From contig JAJEGY010000007.1 in assembly GCA_022819585.1 (NCBI GenBank), positions 21,248-85,247 of the forward strand: a stretch of DNA of 64,000 nt, read 5' to 3'. This stretch comes from Dehalococcoidia bacterium (GTDB lineage Bacteria; Chloroflexota; Dehalococcoidia; Lucifugimonadales; Lucifugimonadaceae). Positions 16,644 through 24,875 of the stretch are shown here, piece by piece. Positions within the stretch are counted from its first letter, which is position 1. Every line of letters begins with the position of its first letter. A program made the translations under genes and the position numbers. The notes below the pieces were generated by a model that saw only the letters and a list, made by a program, of their open reading frames with translations, was not told where the DNA came from and ran no database searches.

Positions 16644-17570
16644 ATGACCCTGGTCCAAATCGCCACGCTGTCATTCATGCAAGGCTTCACCGAACTGCTT
16701 CCCATTAGCAGCAGCGGATACATGGTCATCGCCTCTTGGGTGCTCGGATGGGATCCACCTCCTGCCGCGTTTGATGCAACTGTCCACCTAGGCTCCCTTC
16801 TCGCCCTCATCCTATTCTTCCGCCGCGATTGGCTGTTGATACTGAAGACGTTACGCCGAAACCGAGATATTCCCCTCGGCGGTGATGATGATTTGATGTC
16901 GATGCAGATTCTCGAACGTTACCGCACCATCGGCGATATGAGGCGACGGCTCTCGCTCCAAATGTCGATGCCATCCATAAACCTTCTTAAAGCTGTCGGA
17001 TTAGGGTCTTTACCTGCTGTCGCAATCGGTGCCGCGCTCTACCCGATCCTCACATCCGATACGGTCCGCGCCCCTCAAGTCGCCGCTGGAATGTTCATAG
17101 TCACTGGAGCCGCATTGCTCCTAGGGCACCACTTCTCTGGACTCCGCCTAACTGGCAGAGATCAACGCACAAGGTCAAAAGCTATCGACCACGCCGACGC
17201 CCTAATCGTCGGCTTTTCCCAAGCCGCTGCTCTGATCCCTGGGATATCCCGTTCCGCAGTAACCATAACCGCAGGCCTCACTAGAGGCATGCCCCTAGTG
17301 GTCGCAGTCCGCTTCTCATATCTCCTTGCCGTTCCCGTCATTACCATCGCAGCTATCGTATCTATCTCCCAAGTCCTCCTTTCCCCATCCGAAACTCTCC
17401 CCGATATTGACGAGCTCGCAATAGGGCTCGCCATCTCCTTCATTGCCTCGTACATCGCCATCAACCTCTTCATGTGGCTAATCCGCCGACTCGGGACTTA
17501 CACTCTCTGGCCCTTCGCCATCTTTACCGTGACGACGGGATTGATTGTTCTGGTTGTGTGGTACGGCTAG
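16644..17570 (+). CDS. uppP: Undecaprenyl-diphosphatase (BacA/UppP family)
   Basis: An integral membrane phosphatase that regenerates undecaprenyl phosphate, the lipid carrier for cell-wall sugars, and gives bacitracin resistance. At 308 residues it is longer than the usual ~270, mainly because of a charged cytoplasmic loop around residues 65-110. The signature reads QGFTELLPISSSGYM (residues 13-27) with Glu17 and Ser22-24, and the second motif PGISRSAVT is intact. The family's His after SSxG is Tyr26 here. About eight membrane helices are predicted. It is a lone plus-strand gene between minus-strand blocks, ending at a hairpin terminator. Confidence 0.93.
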   Translation: MTLVQIATLSFMQGFTELLPISSSGYMVIASWVLGWDPPPAAFDATVHLGSLLALILFFRRDWLLILKTLRRNRDIPLGGDDDLMSMQILERYRTIGDMRRRLSLQMSMPSINLLKAVGLGSLPAVAIGAALYPILTSDTVRAPQVAAGMFIVTGAALLLGHHFSGLRLTGRDQRTRSKAIDHADALIVGFSQAAALIPGISRSAVTITAGLTRGMPLVVAVRFSYLLAVPVITIAAIVSISQVLLSPSETLPDIDELAIGLAISFIASYIAINLFMWLIRRLGTYTLWPFAIFTVTTGLIVLVVWYG

Positions 17571-17597
17571 CAGGACGTATCTGCCCCAAACGCGAAA

Positions 17598-17625
17598 CAA
17601 CCCCCTCTCGTAGGAGAAGGGGTTG
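17598..17625. terminator. Hairpin terminator between convergent genes
   Basis: CAACCCC (17598-17604) pairs with GGGGTTG (17619-17625), with partial pairing in the loop. It lies between the convergent uppP and dehydrogenase genes. On the minus strand the stem is followed by TTTCG, a short T-run; on the plus strand there is none. Confidence 0.55.
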
Positions 17626-17663
17626 TATTCAATCGATCTAGTCAGATCAACCGAAGGTTCGAA

Positions 17664-18737
17664 TTACCTTCCCTCCGGCAAAACCGCCATCGGCAAGACC
17701 TCTCGCGATGCCTCCAACTTAGGCTCCAACGACTGCATCCGGTCTCGCCTCTGCAACGAGCTTGCAACCTCAGGGTTCTGACCGGCAGAAGGCCAGTTTC
17801 CTCGAAGAACAGCTGCCACCTGTTGCGAGGCCCTTTGCCTGCTCAGCCATGCTGACCGTGTCGATGCACCAGCCGAGTGCGGAGCACAGATGACGTTGTC
17901 CATCTTCAAGAGCGGGTTGTCCGGGTCCACCGGCTCTTGCTCGAAGACGTCGAGACCCGCACCTTGCATCTTGCCTTCACGCAATGCCTGGATTAGGTCG
18001 ACCTCTCGGACGACAGCGCCGCGACAAACGTTGACAAAGTACGCCGTGGGCTTCATGCAGTCGAAGTGCTCTTTGCGGATCATGTGGTGCGTCTCTTTGT
18101 TGAGCGGCACCTGCACGGAGACGTAGTCGGACCTCTCGAAGAGCTCGTGCAACGAGAAGACCTGCTCAACCGCATACTCCTGAGCAATCCAAGGCGGGCA
18201 GTAGGGGTCATACGCAATCACCTTCATCCGCCACCCGTTGAACATCTTCCTTGCTACCTGACGTCCGATGTTCCCCAAACCGACAAGCCCCAGCACCTGC
18301 TGGTCGATCGGCTCGATCAGCACATCACCACGACCCCATTTTCCGGCCTTCGTCCGTTCGTTGAACTGGATCAACTGACGGTTCAGGCACAGGATCATTG
18401 TCACCGCCTGGTTCGAGACCTCCTCCATGCACATCCCGGCGCCGTTGGTGATGATGATGCCCATCTCGTTGCAGACGTCGGTGTCGATCTGGTTGAAGCC
18501 GTGCGAGTAGACAGCGAGGACCTGCGCCTTCTCGGCGGCTCGCAGCACCTGTTCACCAGAGTAGGGCGTGGATCGCATCATCAGCGCATCGGCGTCTCGC
18601 ACGAGTTCGATCGCTTCGCCTTCTGATTCGGGGTTCGCCTTCACGAACTCCACATCCAGATCGGCCATTTCGGCGCGCTCATAGTCGAGGGGGTCGTCAT
18701 CGTCGATCCCCATGATCAAGACTTTGTGTTCAGCCAT
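17664..18737 (-). CDS. D-2-hydroxyacid dehydrogenase, CtBP-like (copy 1)
   Basis: A 357-residue NAD-dependent dehydrogenase interconverting a 2-oxoacid and a D-2-hydroxyacid. It shows the Rossmann motif GLGNIG, catalytic Arg in CRGAVV, Glu in FEQEPV and His in APHSAG. The frame extends to 18830, but the ATG at 18737 (MAEHKVL) is preferred because AAGGA stands 12 bases upstream and the protein then begins at the first beta strand. It is one of three related genes in tandem on this strand. All three keep the catalytic Arg-Glu-His set, so they are probably all active with different substrates. Confidence 0.92.
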   Translation of the reverse strand: MAEHKVLIMGIDDDDPLDYERAEMADLDVEFVKANPESEGEAIELVRDADALMMRSTPYSGEQVLRAAEKAQVLAVYSHGFNQIDTDVCNEMGIIITNGAGMCMEEVSNQAVTMILCLNRQLIQFNERTKAGKWGRGDVLIEPIDQQVLGLVGLGNIGRQVARKMFNGWRMKVIAYDPYCPPWIAQEYAVEQVFSLHELFERSDYVSVQVPLNKETHHMIRKEHFDCMKPTAYFVNVCRGAVVREVDLIQALREGKMQGAGLDVFEQEPVDPDNPLLKMDNVICAPHSAGASTRSAWLSRQRASQQVAAVLRGNWPSAGQNPEVASSLQRRDRMQSLEPKLEASREVLPMAVLPEGR

Positions 18738-18849
18738 CGCTGACGTATTCCTTTCGGTCATAACTTGCGCTTCGGTTAGTTTATACGCGTCAGACGGGCA
18801 ATTCGTACTTGCGAAAACGCATCGGCTCAAGCCCTCGTCGCAGTTGCTA

Positions 18850-19527
18850 TTAACCCAGACGACACAAAGCTCGGAGGACTAAGCCAGTAGGGTCCGTTTT
18901 GCACTTTGTCCAATCCGCCCTACTTGGGTGCGAGAGTCTCACCACTTGGATGCCCTTGAGGCTTTCGTAAGTATGGCTTTGCCAGCGACGCCCATTGTTT
19001 TCGACGAACTTACAAATTTGGCGATGCGCTTTCAGTTTTTCGCGCACGAAATCGCTAGCGGGTTTGCCAAGGCAAACAACGACCCGCACACCCAACGTGT
19101 CGATCACTTTTTGATGAAACGGCCAACAAGCTTCAGCTAGCTGTTTAGCATCGCCCTGCAATTTGGAGAAAACGGTCGACCGTTTGAATATGAGGTTGCT
19201 TGCTGGAACCTCGCAAAGATCCATACCGATCTCACGGCAGAGGTGTTTAATCCTCTTTTGCAACGGCGCTGAACCGGGTTCTGATCCCCATATTTCGTCC
19301 CGATACGCGCTCCAGTCGTCTCTCTTGCTGGAGAGCACCATGTCTGTGTGTTTGCCTACAGTCTCGCCCCCGTCGTTTGATGGATTCCCGCCCGGATTGA
19401 TGCCTAGAATATAGACGCGCGAAGGCGCCTCAAACGCTTTTCTTCCCGAGTAGAAAACCTTGCCGGAGCAGTCCTCCAGCGAATCAGGAACAAGCGCGGC
19501 GAAATCTTCCATGCGCCAAACTGTCAT
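18850..19527 (-). CDS. Uracil-DNA-glycosylase-like protein
   Basis: A 225-residue protein with the layout of the uracil-DNA glycosylase superfamily: motif GINPGGNPS at residues 42-50, in the place of the water-activating loop, and LSHPSRADW near residue 205, in the place of the minor-groove loop. VVVCLGKPASDF forms the central strand. An Asn stands where many family members have Asp or Asn, so activity is possible. A longer frame opens at 19722, but it would run through the preceding dehydrogenase gene; ATG 19527 gives a clean start. It sits oddly between two metabolic dehydrogenase genes and need not be related to them. Base specificity unknown. Confidence 0.72.
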   Translation of the reverse strand: MTVWRMEDFAALVPDSLEDCSGKVFYSGRKAFEAPSRVYILGINPGGNPSNDGGETVGKHTDMVLSSKRDDWSAYRDEIWGSEPGSAPLQKRIKHLCREIGMDLCEVPASNLIFKRSTVFSKLQGDAKQLAEACWPFHQKVIDTLGVRVVVCLGKPASDFVREKLKAHRQICKFVENNGRRWQSHTYESLKGIQVVRLSHPSRADWTKCKTDPTGLVLRALCRLG

Positions 19528-19571
19528 TTTCCGAGTGATCGAGACTCGTTGCGCTGAGTCACGTTGGAATC

Positions 19572-20633
19572 TCAGCGCCCCGCCACCATCACTTCCCAAG
19601 AGATCGGGTTCTTCCGCCCCGGCGAGTGATGCTTCACATCCGGGTTGATCAACGACATCGGCCAGTAGCCGTCGGCAATCCGAATCGCCTCTTCCCCAAG
19701 CTGAGTGTTCGCGCGCTCCCACGCCACTTCGCTGTAGGAAGCATAGTGGTTGGTCACAGCTACGTTGTCCATCTTGAGGAGCGGGTTGTTGGGATCGACC
19801 GGTTCCTGCTCAAACACATCCAATCCGGCACCCGCGATCTCGCCATTCTGGAGGGCGCGGATCAAAGCAGGTTCATCAACCACAGGTCCGCGCGAGCAGT
19901 TGATGAAGTAGGCCGTCGGCTTCATCGCCTTGAAGAAGTCGTCGCTGAACATGTGGTACGTGCCTTCGTCGAGGAAGACGTGCGGCGATACGTAGTCGGA
20001 ACGCTCTGCAACTTCTTTCAATGTCGGCACGATCTCAACGCCGTACTCCTTGGCATCCCAAGAAGAACGGTAAGGGTCGTACGCGATAACGTTTAGACCG
20101 AATGCTCGAGCCTTACGTGCTACGGCGCGTCCGATGTTTCCCAGTCCGACGATTCCAAAAGTTTCGCCCAAGATGTGACCCATCGGCGGTAGATGCTCTC
20201 GCGTCCAAGCGCCGTTCTTAACCAACTTGTCGTGGAGGACGAACTTTCGGGCGCAGACGAGGAAATGCATCATCGTCTGGTTGCTGACCTCCTCAGTCCC
20301 AAACGATGCCGTGTTCGACAGCACCACGCCATTCACCGCGGCCGTCTCTAAATCCATCCCGTCATACCCATGCCCAAACGACACGAGTCCTTTGCAACGC
20401 CCATTGTTGCCCATATGGACGAACAGCGCAGGATCCCATCCATGCCCTTGGTTGATCACGCAGTCGGCATCCTTGAGCGCCTCGATCAACTCGCCTTCAC
20501 TGCTGCCCGAATACTGCACGAACTCCGCGCCGTATTGACGCGCCGCCCGCGACTGCTGCTCAGTCTGGCTCGCATCGTGCGTGTCGCCGCCTTGCGGTCC
20601 TAGATAGAGAATTCTGATTCCGTCATCTGCCAT
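19572..20633 (-). CDS. D-2-hydroxyacid dehydrogenase (copy 2)
   Basis: A 353-residue NAD-dependent D-2-hydroxyacid dehydrogenase. Key parts are the Rossmann motif GLGNIG followed by an aspartate (AYDPY), Arg in CSRGPV, Glu in FEQEPV and a C-terminal His in TNHYASYS, in the active-site position. It shares long stretches with copy 1 (the YDPYRSSWDAKEYGVE-type strand and the DPNNPLLKMDNV segment), pointing to gene duplication. The ATG at 20633 follows a GGAG six to ten bases away. A 51-base gap separates it from copy 3 upstream, so the two are probably co-transcribed. Confidence 0.93.
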   Translation of the reverse strand: MADDGIRILYLGPQGGDTHDASQTEQQSRAARQYGAEFVQYSGSSEGELIEALKDADCVINQGHGWDPALFVHMGNNGRCKGLVSFGHGYDGMDLETAAVNGVVLSNTASFGTEEVSNQTMMHFLVCARKFVLHDKLVKNGAWTREHLPPMGHILGETFGIVGLGNIGRAVARKARAFGLNVIAYDPYRSSWDAKEYGVEIVPTLKEVAERSDYVSPHVFLDEGTYHMFSDDFFKAMKPTAYFINCSRGPVVDEPALIRALQNGEIAGAGLDVFEQEPVDPNNPLLKMDNVAVTNHYASYSEVAWERANTQLGEEAIRIADGYWPMSLINPDVKHHSPGRKNPISWEVMVAGR

Positions 20634-20684
20634 GCGATCTCTCCTCGCTACCGTTTTTTCAGTTGCTAACAGGGAAGTTTACTT

Positions 20685-21647
20685 TCAATCCTCGGTGACG
20701 ACGCTTTCGGGAGTTCCGCCAGCCCAAACTCGCTCCATGTTTTCGAACGCAAACTCCACACGCCTCGGATACGACTCCCAGCTCTTGCCCGCGACATGCG
20801 GGGCGACGACCACGTTGTCCATCGTCAACAGGGGGTTATCCGCCTCTACCGGTTCGATCTCGAAGACGTCTAGTCCGGCACCCCAGATTTCACCGTTCCT
20901 CAAAGCCTCAATCAGCGCCGTTTCGTCGACCACCGGCCCGCGGCAGGTGTTGACCAGCAACGCGGACTTCTTCATCAAACCAAGCTCGCGAGCACCGATC
21001 AACTTGTGAGAACCGGCATTGAGGTTCGTATGCAGAGAAACAACGTCCGACTCCATCAGCAACTCATCAAGTTCGACGCGCTTTGCTCCGTAACTTTCCG
21101 CCTTTTCCGATCGAACCAAATCGGTATACAGCGTCGTAGTCTCGAAACCCCTCAACAACCGCGCCAAAGTAGACCCGATCCGACCCGCTCCGACGATTCC
21201 CACCGTCTTACCCAAAAGCTCATACGAGTCGTATCCATCGATCTCTGGTCGCATCCAAGCATCTGCACGCGTGTCGTTGTGTGCAATCGGGAGGTGGCGG
21301 TGACATGCCAAGATCAACGTCATCGCAAACTCAGCTACCGGTATCGCATTTGCCCCGCCGTTGTTCGCCACCGGGATGCCCAACTCACCTGCAGTTCGCA
21401 AGTTCACTCCATCGTATCCCGCCGAACAAAGCTGCACCAGCTTCAGATTCCTACCAGCGCGAAGAATGTTCTCAGTCACGCCGTGGCCGAACGCTAGAAC
21501 AAAATCCGACTCGGCCGCGACACGCTCCACCTCATCCTCATCCGTCTCCGCCGTGCAGACCGTCAACTCATAGCCATTAGGCTTCATTTCCTCAGCCATC
21601 TTCAACAACGGCAGAGCAGGGCCCGACAGCACCATCACATTCGGCAT
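20685..21647 (-). CDS. D-2-hydroxyacid dehydrogenase (copy 3)
   Basis: A 320-residue member of the same family, shorter and more divergent than the two copies downstream. It shows GAGRIG as the nucleotide-binding motif, TCRGPVV with the catalytic Arg, FEIEPVE with the Glu and APHVAGKS with the His. LYTDLV after the second strand indicates NAD rather than NADP. Its N-terminal half differs most from copies 1 and 2, which suggests a different acid substrate. It is the first gene of the three-dehydrogenase set and is preceded by the membrane glycosyltransferase gene on the same strand. Confidence 0.93.
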   Translation of the reverse strand: MPNVMVLSGPALPLLKMAEEMKPNGYELTVCTAETDEDEVERVAAESDFVLAFGHGVTENILRAGRNLKLVQLCSAGYDGVNLRTAGELGIPVANNGGANAIPVAEFAMTLILACHRHLPIAHNDTRADAWMRPEIDGYDSYELLGKTVGIVGAGRIGSTLARLLRGFETTTLYTDLVRSEKAESYGAKRVELDELLMESDVVSLHTNLNAGSHKLIGARELGLMKKSALLVNTCRGPVVDETALIEALRNGEIWGAGLDVFEIEPVEADNPLLTMDNVVVAPHVAGKSWESYPRRVEFAFENMERVWAGGTPESVVTED

Positions 21648-21764
21648 CTTCAGTTACACCTCAAATTCTGGCATTCGCCAGATCCCTTGAACTGGCTGTA
21701 CCGTTGCGGATTCTACTACTGCTCAAACTGAATCCGATGCCTCATAGGATCCACAAGTCGCAGT

Positions 21765-23570
21765 TCAATTGCACCGATAGCAGAACGACACTGTCCCTGT
21801 TCTGTCCAACATCGTCTTTGTCTCTCGCAAAGTACTCTCGCTCCCCGCGGCGTTGGCCAATGCGATCGTTGCGTTGATCAGTTCTCCACCCAACCCGCGG
21901 TTGTCGCCCACTAGCACCAGCGTGCCCGGCGTCAACTCCTCTAAGGTTGGAAGTGAAACCTGATTTACCGCTTCGAATTCCAACTCGGGATACAGCCAAA
22001 CTTCGTCGCCGAAGGAGCAATGGACATTCGAGACCGTTATCACCTTCTCGAACGAATACGGTTGCACCCCGATCGACCTGCAAACAGCGTATTTGTTGTT
22101 CGTGTACTCCACCAAAGTCCCTTCATCTTGGGCCATGTGAGTGGTTCCTGAGAAATTCATCCAAACAACGACGACCGCAAACCCGATGGCAAACAATCTG
22201 ATCACCCTTCCATCCTTTGGACGCTGCCGCAAGAGATACGAGACCAACCTGTCCAACATGATCCCGGACAAAATCACCAAGACCGGTATCAAAGACGTCA
22301 TTCTGCCGACGTAGAAACGATCGGATGGGATCGCGATCACAGCGCAATATAGGACGAAAAACAGAGCAAGAAAAAAGGGATATATCGCCCTTGGTCTCCT
22401 CAGTGCATCCAACACCGCCACCGCAAACATTACCCCGATGATCAATGGGACCACCGAATCGTCGCTCGCTCTGAAAAGTTTTGATGGTCGCTTGACGTCC
22501 AAACCGAACGCCACGCTCATGTAGTCCGCTGCATCAGTAGCCCACTGTTGGAAATACTCGGTAGAAAACCTCTCCGTGCTGCGTTCAACTATCCGGTGAC
22601 GGAACATTGTGTCCCCCGGGTGCGTTTTGATCGGGTCGTAAATCAACTGCGACAACAGCGGGGCAGCCATAAACGTAAACACGGCGATGAACCAGAAACT
22701 TCGTAAAACGACGCGCCGACGTTCCGTCGCTCGATTCGAGAAATACGCCCGCAAGAACCAATACGCCACCGGCACTGGCGCAAGCACGAAAAACGGAACA
22801 TACTCGTAGAGCAACAGCCCGGACGCCAATCCGACGATCCCAGCCCAAAACCCGTAGTTCTTGCGAGACGTGTCGCTGAGTATCAGGCCGACGAACAACA
22901 GCGTCGCGAGGAACAATCCGCCAAACGACTCCTCTGCAAATCCGCCGGCTATCACCGCCCACCGCATCGTCGCCATAGTGAACACGACGACAAGCGTCGC
23001 CGTCCAACTCACATTCAATCTCCGCAACCCGATCGCCACCAAAAGGATCGACAACGCCCCTGCAAACTCATAACCCGCTCTTAAGTGGTGAAGCTCGTTC
23101 CCAAGGTAGCTCAGCGACAACGCGCTGATCCCGTTGGTGAAAATCTGGTGGAACGTTAACTTGTCGCCCGCGTAGACGATATTCCAAGCGAATCTGCCCT
23201 GATTGACCTCTTCGAAAGCCGCGAAATCTGGCGGCAAATACAGCAGAAACACATAACGCAACCCGATCGCCGCGATCACTAGAAGCCAATTCGGGTGAAG
23301 CGTCCTCACCTGTTCATTGGCCAGTTTCAGAGCAGGCCACAGCGTTGCGCGATTCAGGTACCCCAACACACCCATCGCCAGTGCAATGACTACGACGATC
23401 CCCGAATAGTAAGGTCGCCGATAGAACTCCGTAAACACGCCTCCAATCGTCAGTCCCACCAAGAGAGGCACGGCCCCGCATACGACTACCAGCACGTAAG
23501 CGGGATATCGATATGCTAACGACCTGATTCCTTTCAATGCTGTCTCAAAGCGCGTCTCGCGTCTTTCCAT
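21765..23570 (-). CDS. GT-C membrane glycosyltransferase-like protein
   Basis: A 601-residue membrane protein with about ten to twelve helices and a soluble C-terminal part, the layout of GT39/ArnT-type glycosyltransferases that use lipid-linked sugars. The first outer loop carries an acidic site (PPDFAAFEEVNQG), where these enzymes place their catalytic carboxylates. The frame extends to 23843, but that would overlap the divergent peptidase gene, and the ATG at 23570 (MERRETRFE) begins just before the first helix. The acceptor may be a lipid or surface protein. A second protein of this type lies at 26.9-28.9 kb. Confidence 0.75.
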   Translation of the reverse strand: MERRETRFETALKGIRSLAYRYPAYVLVVVCGAVPLLVGLTIGGVFTEFYRRPYYSGIVVVIALAMGVLGYLNRATLWPALKLANEQVRTLHPNWLLVIAAIGLRYVFLLYLPPDFAAFEEVNQGRFAWNIVYAGDKLTFHQIFTNGISALSLSYLGNELHHLRAGYEFAGALSILLVAIGLRRLNVSWTATLVVVFTMATMRWAVIAGGFAEESFGGLFLATLLFVGLILSDTSRKNYGFWAGIVGLASGLLLYEYVPFFVLAPVPVAYWFLRAYFSNRATERRRVVLRSFWFIAVFTFMAAPLLSQLIYDPIKTHPGDTMFRHRIVERSTERFSTEYFQQWATDAADYMSVAFGLDVKRPSKLFRASDDSVVPLIIGVMFAVAVLDALRRPRAIYPFFLALFFVLYCAVIAIPSDRFYVGRMTSLIPVLVILSGIMLDRLVSYLLRQRPKDGRVIRLFAIGFAVVVVWMNFSGTTHMAQDEGTLVEYTNNKYAVCRSIGVQPYSFEKVITVSNVHCSFGDEVWLYPELEFEAVNQVSLPTLEELTPGTLVLVGDNRGLGGELINATIALANAAGSESTLRETKTMLDRTGTVSFCYRCN

Positions 23571-23642
23571 CGGACTTATTTGTTCATTCAAGCGGCGTAG
23601 AGAATCGTCATAGCAAAGTCTAATCCCGTAACATTTTCTGCC

Positions 23643-24788
23643 ATGAATTCCCTTGAAATTCTCGAGACGCTCTGCATGCAGCCAACCGTCTCCTTTTACG
23701 AACATCGAGTCGCACGAGAAATCGCAAACATACTCGCTGCAAACGGGATCCAACAGCGCCGCGACCGATGGGGAAATGTCATCGCACACCTCGATGGCAA
23801 CGATAGTTTGCCTCCCCTGGTTTTCGTTGCTCACATGGATCACCCTGGTTTCGAAGCTATCGAGGCCGTCGAGATCGACGAAGACGAGGAGATCATCTAT
23901 GCCGAGCCCCGAGGTGGACTTGGAACTCGTGCCTACGATGTCGGGACTTCAGTTCAAGTCATCGCTCAGAACGGCAACACGCTCTTCGGAACGATCGAAT
24001 CTCATACTCACCTGCGACATGCTGGAAGATTTGCCCGAGCCGATCGCGTCACAATTCGACCGGATGAAAACGGTTTCGGACCTAAACCTTCGCAGTTGAC
24101 TTATCCTGCAGCCGTTCTGCTAGACCTTCCGAGCTTTCGATTGGACGGCGACATGATCCGTGCTAGGCAACTCGACGACCTCGCAGGATGTGCAACCATC
24201 CTTGCAGGGCTCATCGATGTGAACTCCGGAAAAACCAACACCAGACCCATCATGGGACTCTTCACCCGCGCCGAGGAAGTCGGACTCATAGGCGCAGCCC
24301 TCTCAGCTAGCGACGAAACCATCCCTAAAGACTCCATCGTCGTCTCGGTCGAAACCAGCCTCAAGAGCGAGAACGCTAAGCAGGGCAGAGGTGTAGTCAT
24401 CCGCGTAGGCGACCGCATGACCACATTCGACCACGAGGCCGAAGCCGTCCTACAATCGGCAGCACATCGAATCTCTGAACATGGAAACAAGGACGGCATC
24501 AGATTCCAACGCGCTCTGATGGGTGCCGGTGGTTGCGAAGCCAGCGCATTCAAAGCTTATGGATACAGCGTCACCGGCACATCTTTCCCGCTAGGAGCTT
24601 GGCACAACACCGAGGATGACGGATCTATAGTTCCCGAATACATCCACAAAGACGACTTCCGCTCCGGTGTGGCACTGATCACAGAAGCAATGCGCGACGA
24701 CGGCGAGCCGCCGCACAACGACCCATTACGTCAACTCGCATCATTTCCCGAAACCGGTGCTATGCGCCTCCGAGAAACACTTGGCTGA
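23643..24788 (+). CDS. M42-family metallo-aminopeptidase-like protein
   Basis: A 381-residue zinc-dependent peptidase related to glutamyl aminopeptidases (M42). Metal and catalytic residues are in place: His64 and Asp66 in HMDHPG, the bridging Asp in QLDDLAG, the Glu pair in TRAEEVG, the acidic ligand in VSVETS and a late His in AWHNTED. The family forms large hollow dodecamers that trim peptides in the cytoplasm. It diverges from the glycosyltransferase gene with a 72-base spacer and precedes the TPP-enzyme gene by 87 bases. The ligand carried as Glu in VSVETS is often Asp in M42 enzymes. Confidence 0.88.
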   Translation: MNSLEILETLCMQPTVSFYEHRVAREIANILAANGIQQRRDRWGNVIAHLDGNDSLPPLVFVAHMDHPGFEAIEAVEIDEDEEIIYAEPRGGLGTRAYDVGTSVQVIAQNGNTLFGTIESHTHLRHAGRFARADRVTIRPDENGFGPKPSQLTYPAAVLLDLPSFRLDGDMIRARQLDDLAGCATILAGLIDVNSGKTNTRPIMGLFTRAEEVGLIGAALSASDETIPKDSIVVSVETSLKSENAKQGRGVVIRVGDRMTTFDHEAEAVLQSAAHRISEHGNKDGIRFQRALMGAGGCEASAFKAYGYSVTGTSFPLGAWHNTEDDGSIVPEYIHKDDFRSGVALITEAMRDDGEPPHNDPLRQLASFPETGAMRLRETLG

Positions 24789-24875
24789 CCAACTACAGCA
24801 ACAAACACATCCCCTTAATCCCGTCCATCCATGTAAGCAGAGCTACTGCAAACATACCGATATACCCTTTTATCT

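Noticed and set aside
17653..17671. T-arm-like hairpin (GAAGGT-TCGAATT-ACCTTC) resembling a tRNA
   Set aside because: It overlaps the end of a dehydrogenase gene, and no acceptor, D or anticodon arms are found around it.
19528..19722. N-terminal extension of the uracil-DNA-glycosylase-like protein
   Set aside because: These codons overlap the dehydrogenase gene upstream and look like low-complexity antisense translation; a clean ATG lies at 19527.
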